NCBI GenBank assembly: GCA_000320545.1
Contig: ADNK01001820.1
Span: 86,001 to 150,000 of the forward strand
Direction of reading: 5' to 3'
Source: Bigelowiella natans CCMP2755
Lineage: Eukaryota > Cercozoa > Chlorarachniophyceae
DNA: 64,000 bases
Positions 25,827-39,318 of the stretch are shown here, in pieces (within the stretch, counting starts at the first letter, position 1; each line of letters starts with the position of its first letter). Below the pieces are notes generated by a model. The model searched no databases, was not told the origin of the DNA, and worked only from the letters and a program-made list of their open reading frames with translations. Both the position numbers and the translations under genes were made by a program.

Positions 25827-25901
<75 letters not shown>

Positions 25902-26470
25902 TGATGATGATGGATGTTCGTTATGACGACGACGATGATGATGAGAGAGAGCAAAGACAAGTATTGTTCTTGTTCTCCACGTACTCCTACTCCAAAGAAC
26001 GACAACTTTTATTACTACTGCTACTACTACTACCGCTACTACTACTACTACTCCTACTACTACTTATACCCTATTCATCCGAGCAACGTAATCGTTCGCC
26101 ACGTGACTAATAATGATGAAAATGATGATAACGATGACGATGATGATGGGAACAAAATTTCGATTAATGTTGGGAATGAGAGAGAGCCACAAATGTAGAA
26201 TACTCCTGTAAGAATATATCCACCGCTAATAACACCATCGCTCTTGTGGCATCATCATCAATACCTTCTGCACGTTCCCGTAATCGCATCGTGGTGGCTA
26301 AAAATCGCTGCCTGCATGTGCAATTCATACACAACGAGAAGTGGAGAAATGATTCTTCTTACAACGACGACAACACACAAATTAGCACAGAAGTACCCAC
26401 CCTAGAGAAGATAAATAAATAGATTCTTCATCAAACTCCACTACTATTTTCATAAAATAATAAACGCGCG

Positions 26471-26502
<32 letters not shown>

Positions 26503-27842
26503 AACTACTACTACTACAACCTCTGTCCTCGCAGTCTTGATGTGCTCGAAAGTTTGCATCCAGTGCGCTGCCGCCGCCGATGGGTTCACAAGGCCGGCAG
26601 GAGCTGGGTTATTGTTGGCGTTGATATTGGCCCTGGCAATGGCGTAGAGTGCTTCCGCAGCTCGCATTGACGCCTCAACCTGAGGGAAAAGAGAAAGGAT
26701 TGGGGAGTGAATACAGCCACAGCGAGTGCATTTAATCAGACTTGTTTGCATCTGTAAATCAAAAGAACCTGACGTGACAGTTTCTTCAGGAAAGGCCGAG
26801 TGGTGTAGTAGCCAGTCCAATAACTATCTTCATTGTCAGCATAAGGGAAGAAATCCCCCATGAAGAGAGGAAAATCCTCCCCCTTCTCTACAGCCCAGTC
26901 GTGCACGGAGCGGAAATACTCAGAAAGCGTGGAAAACCGCAAGGTCACCCCGAACCTCTGTGAATTGGCGTTGACATGCTTAATCAGCGCTTCCATGTTC
27001 TGAAACTGATTCGCAGCGTTCTTAAACTTGAAGTCGTCTCCAAAAGGCACCAGCAGGTGCGGCGACTTGTATGAGTTCCTCCGCCTTTTCAGCTCATTTG
27101 TGAGCATGTTGGCACGGGATTCTACGTTGTTGTTGTTTATCTGTGGGGCGCCCTCCTCCCAGTCGAAACCCTTCGGTGCAGAGTAGTGGGTGTGCAACAC
27201 GTGCGTGAACATGTCTGTATCGCCACCCGCGCTTGCCCCCCGCCACATAAATTCCATTAGGCGGCCTGCTTTGTACTCTCCTTTCTTCTGATGATGGATG
27301 CGATTGATAACAAGAGCGTCAAACCCCATCTTCTTAAACAGGCTTGGTGTGATTGAAGAGTGGCCAAATGGATCGATTTGCCATCCAATACGTGGCTGCA
27401 CCCCGAAGTTCTCGAGCAGATATTGGTGGCCGGTTGTCATTTGATTGACAACAAGCATGAGGTCCGAAGCTGCTTCGTCATTCTGAGCCCACCCACCTCC
27501 TACAAATTCCCATCGTCCTGAGTGGACAAGATCTCGGAATTGTCGTTTCCGCTCCAGGGACTGATCCTCATACCAGCGCGAGAAGAAGGAGATTTCTGCC
27601 CAAACAAAACGCTTGTTCGGATCCCCAAGCAGCTGGTCCGTTGCCGCGCTGATGATGCGGTTGACATCACTAGTGTAGTAATTCTCGAAAGTAGACAACC
27701 ACCCAGGGTCGCAGTGGCTGTGCGCAATGATGTGCGCGGTGAGCATTTCGGCTGCACATGTATGTGTAGGTCTCGGCAGAAGTATCGTCAGCCAGACGAT
27801 CAAAATGGATGGAATATGGAACCCCAATATTGTTCGCAGCAT
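21129..27842 (-). CDS. GH38 alpha-mannosidase with C-terminal transmembrane anchor
   Basis: This retaining exo-mannosidase trims N-glycans. Exons read: 27842-26769, 26679-26521, 26311-26265, 25826-25662, 25399-25334, 25199-25119, 24856-24727, 24411-24320, 24185-24082, 23872-23725, 23449-23318, 23152-22937, 22752-22501, 22268-22102, 21864-21129. Phases agree except at 26265/25826, where a small exon is probably missed. The product is about 1,190 residues. Catalytic features: HSHCDPGW (zinc His43, Asp45), IDPFGHS (nucleophile Asp157), FFPYAD (acid/base Asp336) and HHDAITGT (zinc His). An N-terminal hydrophobic segment is a signal peptide or anchor. After the family's C-terminal beta domain the last exon adds an Asn run, a Pro-rich linker and a membrane helix (FVMGAASVAGLCFLLHL). 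ATG 27842 is used because the only upstream extension starts with GTG. Lysosomal/vacuolar versus Golgi type is undecided. Confidence 0.92.
22054..22088. repeat. (CT)n microsatellite in mannosidase intron
   Basis: About 17 CT units follow the donor at 22102 when read on the minus strand (GA on the sense strand). Confidence 0.9.
23532..23609. repeat. 40-bp tandem duplication in a mannosidase intron
   Basis: CTTTGTTTATAGATGATGTC and the following bases up to TCAATTACA occur twice, 40 bases apart, with almost no differences. The duplication is intronic and followed by a GT repeat. Confidence 0.9.
23907..23963. repeat. (GGA)n and (GGT)n trinucleotide runs in mannosidase intron
   Basis: Two trinucleotide runs stand next to each other, GGA at 23907-23937 and GGT at 23944-23963. 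Confidence 0.9.
25828..25900. repeat. (CA)n-(AT)n compound microsatellite directly at a splice acceptor
   Basis: The CA run begins next to the acceptor of the mannosidase exon at 25826, so on the sense strand the tract before CAG is pure TG, an unusual polypyrimidine-poor acceptor. Confidence 0.85.
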
Positions 27843-27998
27843 CGTTTTATTACTCACAAACAGAGGTACTAGGAGACGTAAACTCTCGTTGCTCTACCGA
27901 AGAGGCTGCCTCCCCATGTTCAGGGGATAAAGGTCCCACGCATAGATCTGGAGATGATGACGAAGGGCCCTCTGGATCGCAAACCGCAAAGCAGCGTT

Positions 27999-28280
27999 TC
28001 AATCAGATAAAATCGTATCAATTAATTGTGACATATATATAGAATATCGAGCAATATTCTTCCATTTGACAAATACTTGATGTCGTAGAGCAGATTTTGA
28101 AATTCTGAACTGTCCGAACATAGGGATGTATGTCTGAGACAGAAGCATATCGGCAAGGAAAGTCTTCTTTTTGACCTGGAAACATCGGATCGGCTTGCTG
28201 CGATGGATTTTCTCATTCCACCTTTTCAGACCTTGTCGCACGTATCGAATAGCCTGCGTTTTTGTAGTCGTCATACTCAT
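27999..28280 (-). CDS. Possible small basic protein (93 codons)
   Basis: An ATG-initiated ORF of normal complexity lies upstream of the mannosidase start, in the gap before the dioxygenase gene. It is basic (RYVRQGLKRWNEKIHRSKPI) and has no recognised motif. It could be a real short gene, a 5' exon, or chance. Confidence 0.28.
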   Translation of the reverse strand: MSMTTTKTQAIRYVRQGLKRWNEKIHRSKPIRCFQVKKKTFLADMLLSQTYIPMFGQFRISKSALRHQVFVKWKNIARYSIYMSQLIDTILSD

Positions 28281-28399
28281 GCGTTCGGACGATGTGCAGA
28301 AAGCGATGAGCGGTACGTGATAGAGGAATAAGTCAACGCAACCTCTCCTCCCTTCCTCCAGCCCCCCCCCCCTTATTTGAACACACCGAAGAATGATGT

Positions 28400-30945
28400 A
28401 TGACCATCTTGTTCCACTTATTCATCTTACAAGATAAATATTTAGAAGGAGGAGGAGGAGGAGGAGGAGGAGGAGGAGAATACAAGTTGCAGCCCATCTC
28501 CGATAGATTCGGCTGCTACGTGTCTGGGATTCAGCTGCGGGAGGCAGCCGGGTGATGATGAGTGATGATGAATGATGATGGATGATGATGACGATGACAA
28601 CGAGTTTTGGAAGGCGTACCCTCTTTGCATTATATATTTTAATTAGTCGGTGTATGGCGGTTAGGAATGATCGACTGATGTCCAAGATCGAGGCTGACTT
28701 GGCCGAGCATAGAATCCTTCTTTTCCGAGGTGTATTTAGAGGAACGAGAAAAATATAGCTATTATTTCTGCTACCTATACTTTTTGCCGACGACTACTAT
28801 TTCTTCTCCTTCTTCCTCTTCCTCTTCTTCTTCTTTTCTATTGTCACTTCTACTACCATTACCACTGCTACTACTACTATTACTACTGCTACTATAATAA
28901 ACCACTATATCCCCACTTGCTTTTCATCCTTTAAGGACAAGGAAAGCTCTCTGCAGAGATTCAGATTAAGATCAGTGAGCACTTTGGTACAGTACAATCT
29001 ACATTCTATAAGCATCCAAAGTCGCCGCACAAAGACATTTTCCGCGTATCGAATGATGAGAACGAGGGTTGCACACGGTAGGTGGAGTTTCGACCTCTTT
29101 TCTGTTATTTTTTTTGAAATTATCAGACATGGAGAATATGACTCAGATTCGCATAGAAAATAAATATGTAAATATATCTTCTTTGTATATTGCATTTATA
29201 TTTTTCTTTTATAATAATTCTGTTGTAGGGTGGGAAGATCAGGATGGCATATTGATGGCACGTTTCTCCAGCGGCCTTTCGCGGTGCAGGTGATAGTTCA
29301 AGGGGGGGGAGAGAGAGTAAGGGTAATTTGGTATGATGTTCAAGGATTGATAATCAACAAGATAATGCCTACCACAGACGATGCACTTCTGGTCAGCGAA
29401 TGCTTCTGGTTCTACGCTTTTCTGGTGATGTCAGTTCGCTGTATGTAGACCGTCGTGTACAGTGGCAATTGCAGCGAAATGCATGCAGCAAAAACAGTCT
29501 TAACACTGGACAATTATGATTTCCAATGGAAATTTCTGCGATTTTTGACTTTCGGTCACATCTGTAAGAAAATTCAGCGTCCTTTTTTGTTCAATAACGT
29601 TTCACGATTTTCGCTTACTCTGCTGGATAATCAACCCGTTATTATTCCCATACTTGCCTGTCGAACTCTTATCGCCGTCAGTCCACTAAATGAGATTGTC
29701 GAGACGCTTGATTCGAAGGAACGTCAGGAGTGGGATCGGCTATTCTTCGTCGGCGACAGCTCCGTTCACCCCCTGATGTACCCGCATCCAAAGACGGGCA
29801 AACAAACTCTTTGCTTTCACCTTGGAGGGCCGTTTTTCCGGGTGTGTAAGAATAAGAAAGGAGTTGGATCCGGGATGTCGTTGCATGGTTATTTTGTTAT
29901 ATTCATAGAGTTTGTTTGCGGTTGAAAGCAAGCTGGAGAATATTTGTTGCTGGATACACAAAATGCATAAAATTATCATAATAACATTATCTTCGTTTTT
30001 ATCGTCGTCATGACCGTGGTCATGTAAGTATCACCAGAAGCACTACCACCTTAATGATCATCAGATGCACAGAGACTGTAATGTGTTGCTATCACAGGGT
30101 TTCGCACGAGATTCTGGCACTGAAGAATGCAGGGCAGATATCTTAGACCCTGAAGAGTCAAAGTAAACCAGCAACACGTATCAGTAGTAGTTGTAGTAAT
30201 AGTAATCATATTAGCAATAGTGGTCAGAGTTAATTATCGATGATGGTTGGAGCACCCGTAGTGCGGCGAGTAGTAGGTTCCGAATCATATGTCTACGATA
30301 TGCTACCGACTGCAAACAATATCCCTCTAGATGTATAAAGGAACGACTCCTGAAGCTGCTCGAAGACCCCAAAAGGAACATTTCTATCCAGTGGAAAACG
30401 GGAGATTTTGCTATTCTTGACAACTTAGCGGTATGTTTATCAAAATTTGGCGATGCCTTTTACTTAATGACTGCTTACTTATCTCTCTTATTTCTTATGA
30501 GACTGATCACGCACCAAAAATTCATTATGCTTTTGATTGATGATACTCCAGGTTGCCCATTTTGCATCTCCGGGTACCCAGGTCATCATAATATAGTAAA
30601 AGTAGTAGAGAAATAAATCTATGTTAGATTCATAGTGAGCGAAAATACCGATAATTTTGGTCTGCAATACGGGAATGATCAGTATTGCTATACCCGTCAT
30701 GCGGGAAAAAATCATCGGTATACGGTACCGTCATGATTTCTAGAAATTTACTCCCTTATGTAGATCAGTGTTTTGCGTACAATTTTTTAAAATTTAAAAA
30801 ACAAATGGTTTTGCTAAAATGTTATCTTTCATCCCAGGACTCTCGCAAGAAAAGCGGCTTAAGAATATTGCATCGGTTGTATGACTATCGGAAAAATGAT
30901 CCAACGTTTCGCCGAAATTCTATCTTGCCATTTGTTATTCGCTAA
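28400..30945 (+). CDS. TauD/TfdA-family 2-oxoglutarate Fe(II) dioxygenase
   Basis: This non-haem iron oxygenase couples 2-oxoglutarate decarboxylation to substrate oxidation. Phase-consistent exons: 28400-28551, 28647-28729, 28936-29077, 29229-29289; then a less certain exon near 29362-29425, one near 29679-29860, 30335-30431, 30552-30580 and 30839-30945. Family landmarks in order: FGCYVSGIQL, LAEHRILLFRGQ, ISEHFG, FRVSNDENEG, the iron-binding WHIDGTF (His and Asp ligands), HPLMYPHPKTGKQTL, GDFAILDN and VAHFASPG, where His is the third ligand. The final exon ends FVIR-stop. The N-terminus is uncertain: ATG 28400 would include a Gly run made from a GGA repeat. The substrate cannot be told; taurine, hypotaurine, carnitine-precursor and secondary-metabolite enzymes share this fold. 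Confidence 0.85.
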
Positions 30946-31295
30946 TAGTCTCTGACATTTTGCCTGCTTATGATCGATCAGAACAACTGTTGCAGGAAAA
31001 ACATCACCACTAGACCTAAAAACAAAGAAGGCAAAGGAATAAGACTCGATAGGAAGTATGAATAGGACACAATGAGTTCGAGAGGAGTTGTGGTTGTTAT
31101 CGTAGGCTTTTGAAGTCCTCGCTTATTAGAAAAGAAGTTACTTATTTGCCCAACCTGCGTAGTAAGAGTAATAATCTAATTGAAGCACAGTGTACATTGT
31201 TTATTTACTAACATGCACCGACAACGATTTCTGTATCTTGAAGGAAACATGCATTAAGCCACGAGGATTCGTATGTTTATTCTTACGCAACATAC

Positions 31296-31339
<44 letters not shown>

Positions 31340-32665
31340 GCTGCATGAGCAACAAACGTGCACGTATGCAATTTAGCATCAGGCGCGATAATGCCATATC
31401 GAATCAGCACTATCATGATCGCGTGTGGTTATCACTCATTCCCATCAAGCCCCAAAAAATTGTCTGCAGCATCGAACATGCATGTTCGCAAGCTTTTCGG
31501 GTGGAATAAATCAGGCACTAAGATGCATGCACGGTACATGTATATCTACTTGACATGCGGCGATAATAAATCTGTGATGACATCAACTAAGGATAAAACA
31601 AGTAAGAGTGCAGCCGACCAAAAAGAGCCAAGAAACAATGCGATGCATGAAGTGACTCGGTTGGGTGGGGAGGAGGGGACTTAGTTCACTTGCTCATCCT
31701 GAGAAATGATGACTAAAATGTTGTGGTCATCTCGGGTGAAGATCTCATAACACTATCTTAAATACCATGGATTGAAAAATATGGAGATTTATTCAACAGT
31801 TGTTATGAACTTAAAAATGACAACAGAGCCAAACACTATATGAATAGCTGTTGGGCATCCAGGGATGTGTTTGATTTTTAGCAAAAAGGACGATCTGTAA
31901 ATATCATACTTCCCATAAAAGGACGATCTGTAAAATTATACTTCCCATAAAAAATCTACAGAGTATCTGTAACAAGGGTTCTCTTTCTGGAGCACAACTT
32001 TAGGAGGTATAAGAGACAGCAGAGAGATGGAGGCAAGTGCGGCAGGCAGATAAAATCTCCTTCTTTCAGAACCAAGTAACGGAGGAGCACCGCTACAAGA
32101 AATAGGGATAGCTCGAGAAGGGTGGAGAGATCCGAAATTTAGTCTCAGCTTGTCACGAAATGAAGTATTGGAACTGAAAGAGTGCGTGCCCCAATGCATT
32201 GTCTTCTTAGAGCGGCATGTCGGAAGCAGGAAAAATTAAACTACAATGTCAGATGCCCACCATGTTGTGTTGAGGAAGAATTGAAATTATGGGAAGGCTT
32301 GTTTCCATGAATCCCATCGGAAGTAGCGTGGAGTAGCGAGGTCTTCATCGCAGTCTTGAATGGGTTGTGAGGCAACGATGTGAAACAAAAAAGTACGAGG
32401 TTCCAATTCTTCACATTTATTAAAGTCTACTTGTTTTCTGCGTATGTTCCAGGTGATTCTAAAGCAACGACAACATCAACTCGAACAACACGTAACTGGG
32501 AATCGCCAGGTGTTCCTGTACCCCTTCTCGTCCCGGTTTCGGGAAAAAAGGTTAGTAGTCCATGTTGATTTAGTAAGAAATCCCCTGTATTTATTCCTTG
32601 CGACATTTCTCGAAGTGCGAATCACGAGCTACTGAACAAGAGGCTCTCCTCGCCGTTGCCTGCCC
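30946..32665. other. Spacer upstream of the XPG-like gene
   Basis: A GA repeat lies at 31298-31334. A 32-base near-duplication (GGACGATCTGTAAA at 31889 and 31921) is present. A minus-strand ORF of 87 codons (32199-31936) has a plausible hydrophobic segment (FYLPAALASISLLSLIPP) but no other support. The 5' region of the next gene must lie near 32200-32665. Confidence 0.45.
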
Positions 32666-34464
32666 ATGGGGGTTCAGGGCTTGTGGAAGCTGGTCAAGGC
32701 GGTTGGCCGGCGTATCCCACCATCCCACCTCTGTGACAAGAAGCTCGCCGTCGATGTTAGCATTTGGCTGACCCAGTTTGTGAAGGCGATGCGTGACAAT
32801 GAGGTATGCATGAATTGATATATGGAAGACGGACGACAGGACGACGGGACGATGACAATTTCACAAGTTGGCTGATCAGTTGTGAAGAAATCATTGCCCA
32901 CATATTCAATGCATCCATTTATTGAATGATAAAAATCTGTCATCCTTGCATTTATTGCATTGCTCCCTTCTTCTGTTCTATAGGGAAACATGCTAAAGAA
33001 CGCTCACCTGCTCGGCGTGTTTCGGCGAATCTGCAAGTTGCTGTTTTACCGTATCAAACCCGTCTTTGTGTTCGACGGTCCTGCTCCCATGCTCAAGCGT
33101 CTCACAATCACCCAAAGGGCAAAAGTGAAGAGAAAGGCTCGTTCCACCCTCCGCAGCACGGCGGAGCGATTGCTCATCAACCAGATGAAACTGCAGAGTC
33201 TGATGAAGCTCAGGGAAGGAAATACAAAGGAAAAGAAGGCAGCTAATAACAATGTGAATGGCAACAATAACGACCATGATGATAAAGGAAACACACAAGA
33301 GGCGGCTTCGGTGGTTACAGAAGCGAAGAAGAGCACGAAAGACGGCGCTTACGGCGTGATAGAGTTTGCCCTCTCTAATACCAGCAACTCAATTCTTTCC
33401 ACTACTTCTAATGATCCTGCTACTACTGCCATCACTACTGGTAGCGAAGCTATCTCCGAGAAAAAACGTTGGAGCTGCTCGGTGTGCACGCTACTTAATG
33501 AGCAGAACGTTGCTATTTGCGAGGCGTGCGGCATTGGGGAAAGGCAACCGCAGCATCAGCAAAGACGACAAGGTTTATTCTAAAGTAACAGCTATGTAGA
33601 GGATAGTGATGGTGATGATGATGATGATGATGATGATAGTAATGCATAATATATTTTCAAAGCACCACCTTATAAAATGCTGATTGGGTCTGCGAGCAGG
33701 TCAGACAGATACAGTGGTGGATCTCGCAGGGGGGGATGATGATGAGACACACCGTATTGATGAAACTGACCATGGTGATGATGATGAAGACGGAGAAGAT
33801 GTCGATGAGAAAATCAAGGATCCTGACTACGAGGTTGCAACGACAACGACAATGACGATGAAAATAATATGATGTAGTGACAACCCGAACAGATGCACGT
33901 TATTTCCTTCTTAGGAGGAGCTGAACGAGGACCTTGAGTGCGAGCTCGCAGATGACGAGGAAAGGAAAAAAAATGGACAAGAAAGGGATAACAACTGGAA
34001 ACGTGAGAAACGAAAGAGAGCTCGCGGAAAGGGGGGACGCTGGACTGATGAAAGAAAAGGGAAAGGCAAGAAAAGTAAGCATGGAACTCCCGGGCGACGG
34101 CAGCTACGACGAGGCCTTCGTCGCGGAGATGCGATGTATGGGAATGTATATATTCCAGATGTAAGCAGAGTGAAGGCGGAGGTAGAAAAAGCAATTATTT
34201 GTAGTAGTCTGGTATAGGTGTGGTAGTTGTGATGGCTCGCTAGTCGGTCACTGAAATCGACGACATCAGGAAATCAAGCAATATTTACTGAACCAAGAAT
34301 TAACTCCTACGCCATTTGCGAAGCCCCCCTCCCTCTTCCGTTACTCATTTCTTGCTCCCACCAGACTGTGGCTTCGCTACCCATGTCCATGCAGTATGAC
34401 ATCCTAAAGCAACGCGTAAGTAGATCTTAATTTTGGATTATTATTGCACAGAGCTATTAACCAT

Positions 34465-34503
<39 letters not shown>

Positions 34504-37339
34504 ACAACACTTATAATCTTCAAAATGGATTCGTAAATCGAGAGGAATCGGTTTGATATTACAACGAGAACCACATCCCACCACGCACGTACCCACGCGG
34601 ACACACACTGTGATGACCTTTCTCTTGTTGATCCAGGTCTCTCATAACCGCGCACTCGACTCGAGGAACTTCCTCAAAGCTTCCAAATCTGCGATCAACT
34701 TCTCCTCTTTCCAGCTGCGAAGTAAAATAAGAGAGGAAAAGAAAAAAAGAAGAGGATGAAGAGAGAGGAGGGAGTTGTGATGATGAGAATGTGCACGACC
34801 AAATACCTCCTCCTAACTTCTACATCCTCGTCCACTTCCTTCTTCTCCACTGCCTCACTCTCCCAAGGTTTTCTAAGAAACTCAAAGTTCAATCAAAACG
34901 TCAAAGCCGTGCGGGAGGCGGCAGCAGGTGCTGATTATGTTGGCGACGACATTCTGTAGATGGAAGAGTTGAATCAGTACTTTGAGAATAACGTGCTGAA
35001 ATTTGTTGCTGTACATGTAATTCGGAAGGAGTGGGGAGTCGTATAATATCATTGTGTGTATAAGTATCTATGTGCTGCAGAGCTACTACTACCTTTGAGT
35101 AATCAGCTGTTATTGATTCCGCACTACAACGAACACACAGGAACCAAGAAGCCTGCTTTAATGGTGCAGTCAGAAGGTAATTATTAAGATGATGTCCTGT
35201 TGCTGGTGCAGCAGCAACCTGCCTTCCTATCATTGTCACCATCATGATCTATGATGGTGATGGTGATGATGGTGCTCTCTCTTCGTTTATCGAATGGTCA
35301 CTCACAGTGTGAGTATGTAGTAGTAGTAGTAGTAGCAGTGGTGGTGGTGGTGAATCCATCTTTATGAAAGCACTACAACTTATGCAATCGACGTAGGAGC
35401 ACGTACTTTCCGATTTAACCGAAAACATGACGACGACAACAAGGATGAGGAGACTTCCATGCAAATGCATAAAAAGTCTGTCTCTCACACTCAACTTGGT
35501 CAATTACGGCCTCTAGCGACGAATCCAGTGGTGAAGACAAGTAGCACTAGCACTAGCAGCCACATTATTGTCTTCTCTGACAGGTAGATGATGATGCTGC
35601 TCAAACTCACACGATAGCAGGCAGTCACTGATGGTGATAATGATGATGATGAAAGCATGTTCTACTTAGCACTGGATTATGTAATTACAAGTTTAGATGT
35701 ACACAAATATCATATGCGTAGGCAGTGTAGCATGCGTATTAGTAATTGTGTGATGCATACATGTCCTTCCATTAGCTCCGAGGAAGAGGTCAAAGGGACC
35801 TCAGTACCGAAAGCGGAGGAGAAGAGGAATCAACAGCAGCAGTCTCACAAGACGACGACGATGACGACAGACAACACAGTCATCGTTTTCTCAGATAGCA
35901 GCAGCTGTAAGGATAGTGACGACGACGACGATGATGACTGGTTTAAGAACGATGATGTCGACGAAGACGAAGACGATGCCCAAAATGCGATGATAGCTTT
36001 GCCTACACTCGATTTACCGGATGATCTCTCGCCTCCCCGTATGTCGTCCTCTCTCAGAGAAGCAAAGCTTTCGCAAGCGGTAAAGAATATTGTAATCATA
36101 TGTTTTGGCTTCCTTGATGTCTTCTCCTTCGTTTCTGTTCTGTTTTACTCTTCTTTCTTGAGTGCTGCTGCTGCACGAGATGATTCCACGCTCATTCACA
36201 CGTTAGGAAGGAGCAGCTGACCATCATTCTTCAATCATCAATGATATTTACATTTCTCTCTTTCTTTTTGCCTTTGTTATATTCCTTACGATCACAGGAT
36301 ACTACGCCCTCCTCCCACCTGCGGCGAAGAAATAAAAGGAGGAGGAAAAGATCTAGTAGTGACAAGGCAGTGTCCTCCGGAGGAGGAGAGCAACATGGAT
36401 GGAAATGTATCTTCTTTCCCTTCTGCTTTTCTCTCTTCATGGATAATTATGAGTAGTAGTTGCGACGATCCCTTAGCCAACATTCCTACCTCTACTACCA
36501 CTCCTGCTACTACTACTACTACTACTACCACGTGCCGCATTAATTATATTCCCATGAAATATAGCCTACAAATCTACACAATACACTAATATTAACTTTT
36601 CGTCTTCGTCTGTTGGGCCCTCTCTGGTGAGTAATATGGAAGGAAAACAATTTCTTCCATTTCTATATAGTTTCCAGCCCCGGTTTGATTGATCCATCAT
36701 CCGAGGCTCTGCATGAAGACGCACCTTGCCATATTTCATCTTTCGATTAAATAAACATAACAAATATCCTCTACCTGAAAGGCGGGTCATGCGGTACGTT
36801 TAACTCCCTCAAGACTAAGTTCAAGCTGTGGCAAATGAACTACTGCATCCAATGCAAGGTGTAATCACCATCATCATCATCATCATCATCATCATCATGT
36901 GTCCTACACATGCAGCATGTTATATAATATTGACACTATCCGTCAACAGAGTTGCTGGTGGGACATCATGATTTTGCTGTGGCGTCTATATGATCATCCC
37001 AGTTCATTTCTGAAATTGCTAATGATGTTTGCACTCAGTTATAGTTTCTACCCTCTCCTCCTTCTCCTCCTCCTCTTAACTCTGTGGTTTCTCCATCGTA
37101 GGCCCGACGCTCTACGAGCGCAACTATGATCACTGCTGATGTTGCTGTAACAGAAACGAAAATAAGAAGCTCCTCCTCCACATCATCGTCAAATATGTTA
37201 GGGGAAGGAGGAGAAAAAAGCAGTTGGCTATGTTTGCGCTGTACATATATGAACACCGGTGACAAAGGGGCATGCGCTGTGTGTGGCTCTGAGAAGAAGA
37301 TCGGCCAGACGCACATTGTTACAGAAGGAGGTTCAACCG

Positions 37340-37376
<37 letters not shown>

Positions 37377-38565
37377 TGTGATTGTGAACGTCTCATCAGC
37401 ACACCAGCATTTGCCCGGAAAGACATCAATGCATGATAAATATTATCAGCACTTTTAGAAATTCTGACGCTACTGAAATTGATGACGACTATACCCCTTA
37501 TTGTTTTCAATTTCGCGAACCAATTTAATACTACGCGTATTATTATTTTTTACACACAATACTACAGCATAATAATTTATGCTTAACTTTTCCTTTTTAT
37601 TTTGCAGGCTTACCCATTCCAAAAGCGACATCGGCCCCTGCAACAGCTGTGGCATCCACAGCAAGAACTGAGGAAGATACCACTGCTACTACCAATGATA
37701 TTCCCATTAACAAGAATAATGATGACAATGTAATCGACAGCACCACGGCGCCAACGACGAAGAAGGAGTGCAGTGATTGCAAGACACTGAATGAAGCAGA
37801 AAATAATTTTTGCTTCCTGTGCGGCTGTAGCAGCCTATCTCTTGTTTCTTCTTCTTTCTCAGTCGCATCTCCACTTGCAAATATGAGCAAGCATACTATG
37901 GTGATTGATGAAGCTCATGACCAAGACGAAGTAGGTGGAATGGACGAAGAAGGAAGGAGAGAAGATAAACAAATGCCGGCATCTCCGCAATCAGACGCTT
38001 CATCATCATCATCATCATCGTCATCGTCTTCGCCATCGTCATCATCAATTCCGATTCAACATCACATGGCAAAGTCAACAACCACCGGCTCTAATGTGCA
38101 GGCCTATTCTTCAAAGGATGGGAAGATGCTGGGAGAGCTACATGACGATGACAACAACGATAACGATGATATCGATGATAAACCTGCCCAGCAAACTGAT
38201 AATAAGACAAATGACAATAGCAATAATAGTTCTTTGCAAGTAAACAGCATCGTTGCAGTGGAGAAGGACGAAGACAGGACGAAATTTTCTCGTGATATTA
38301 CAGCTGCTGCAACAACAACGGAAGATACAGCAACTGCTTGTGCTGGAGCGGCTGGCAGCAGCGGGAGCAGCAGCAGAATTTACAACGATGGAAGAGTCTC
38401 TCAGTCGTCTGAACAGCCGAATCTCCTTCCTCTTTTTCCTCCTGCATACTCCAAATATCAGGTCACAGATACTGAAGTGATGATGATGATGATGATGATG
38501 ATTGATGATGATTGATGATGAAGGTGATTCGAATCATCTGTCCTTTTTTTATCATGCTGATTGCA

Positions 38566-38639
<74 letters not shown>

Positions 38640-38959
38640 AGTTCCTCCTGCCGGTGTTGCTATATGTTGTTGCCGCAACAAAAACAACAACAGTTACTAC
38701 CACTACCACTATACTACAGGTGCTGATAAAAAATGGGGATGTCGTTCTCGGGTGGTGCGATATCGATGAAATATCCGAGGAAGCAAGGCAGGAGAAGGAG
38801 CCGACTAATCAGCAACAAGAAATTAGGAATAATGATCCTGCTACTACTACTACTACTACTACTCGCACTACCATGAACATGATAAAGATGAAGAAGACGA
38901 AGACTTTCCGCATCCTAGTGGCGAATACAAAATTCGCAATGAAGGTGGGTTTAATGATG

Positions 38960-38990
<31 letters not shown>

Positions 38991-39286
38991 AAGATCATAT
39001 CATTGCGCAAGAAGATGATGGCTGATTGAATTCTTACTTTGTCTGCTTTGCTGATGTTGAGTAGTTTGGAATTGCGGGTAAGGAGGCTCAGGGAGTGCCT
39101 CAGGAGCAGATTCGGCTTGTTAAAGTTGGAAAAACAGAAATGGATGATGGTGAGGAGGAGGATAATGAAGATGATGCAGATAATTCTGAAAGTTCATCAC
39201 AAGTAAACAACAGTGATAACACCAGTGAGCGCGAGAAGAAGGTAGATGAGCAAAGGGAGGAGGAGGAGGAGGAGGAGGAGGAGGAG

Positions 39287-39318
<32 letters not shown>

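Noticed and set aside
31358..31684. Plus-strand ORF of 108 codons
   Set aside because: It runs through CATGCATG-rich spacer sequence and has no recognisable features.
31936..32199. Minus-strand ORF of 87 codons
   Set aside because: It is plausible in composition but has no partner exon, motif or clear start context. Kept only as a note in the spacer entry.
38502..38769. ORFs rich in His-Thr and Arg-Glu
   Set aside because: They read through the CA-GA compound repeat in an XPG intron.
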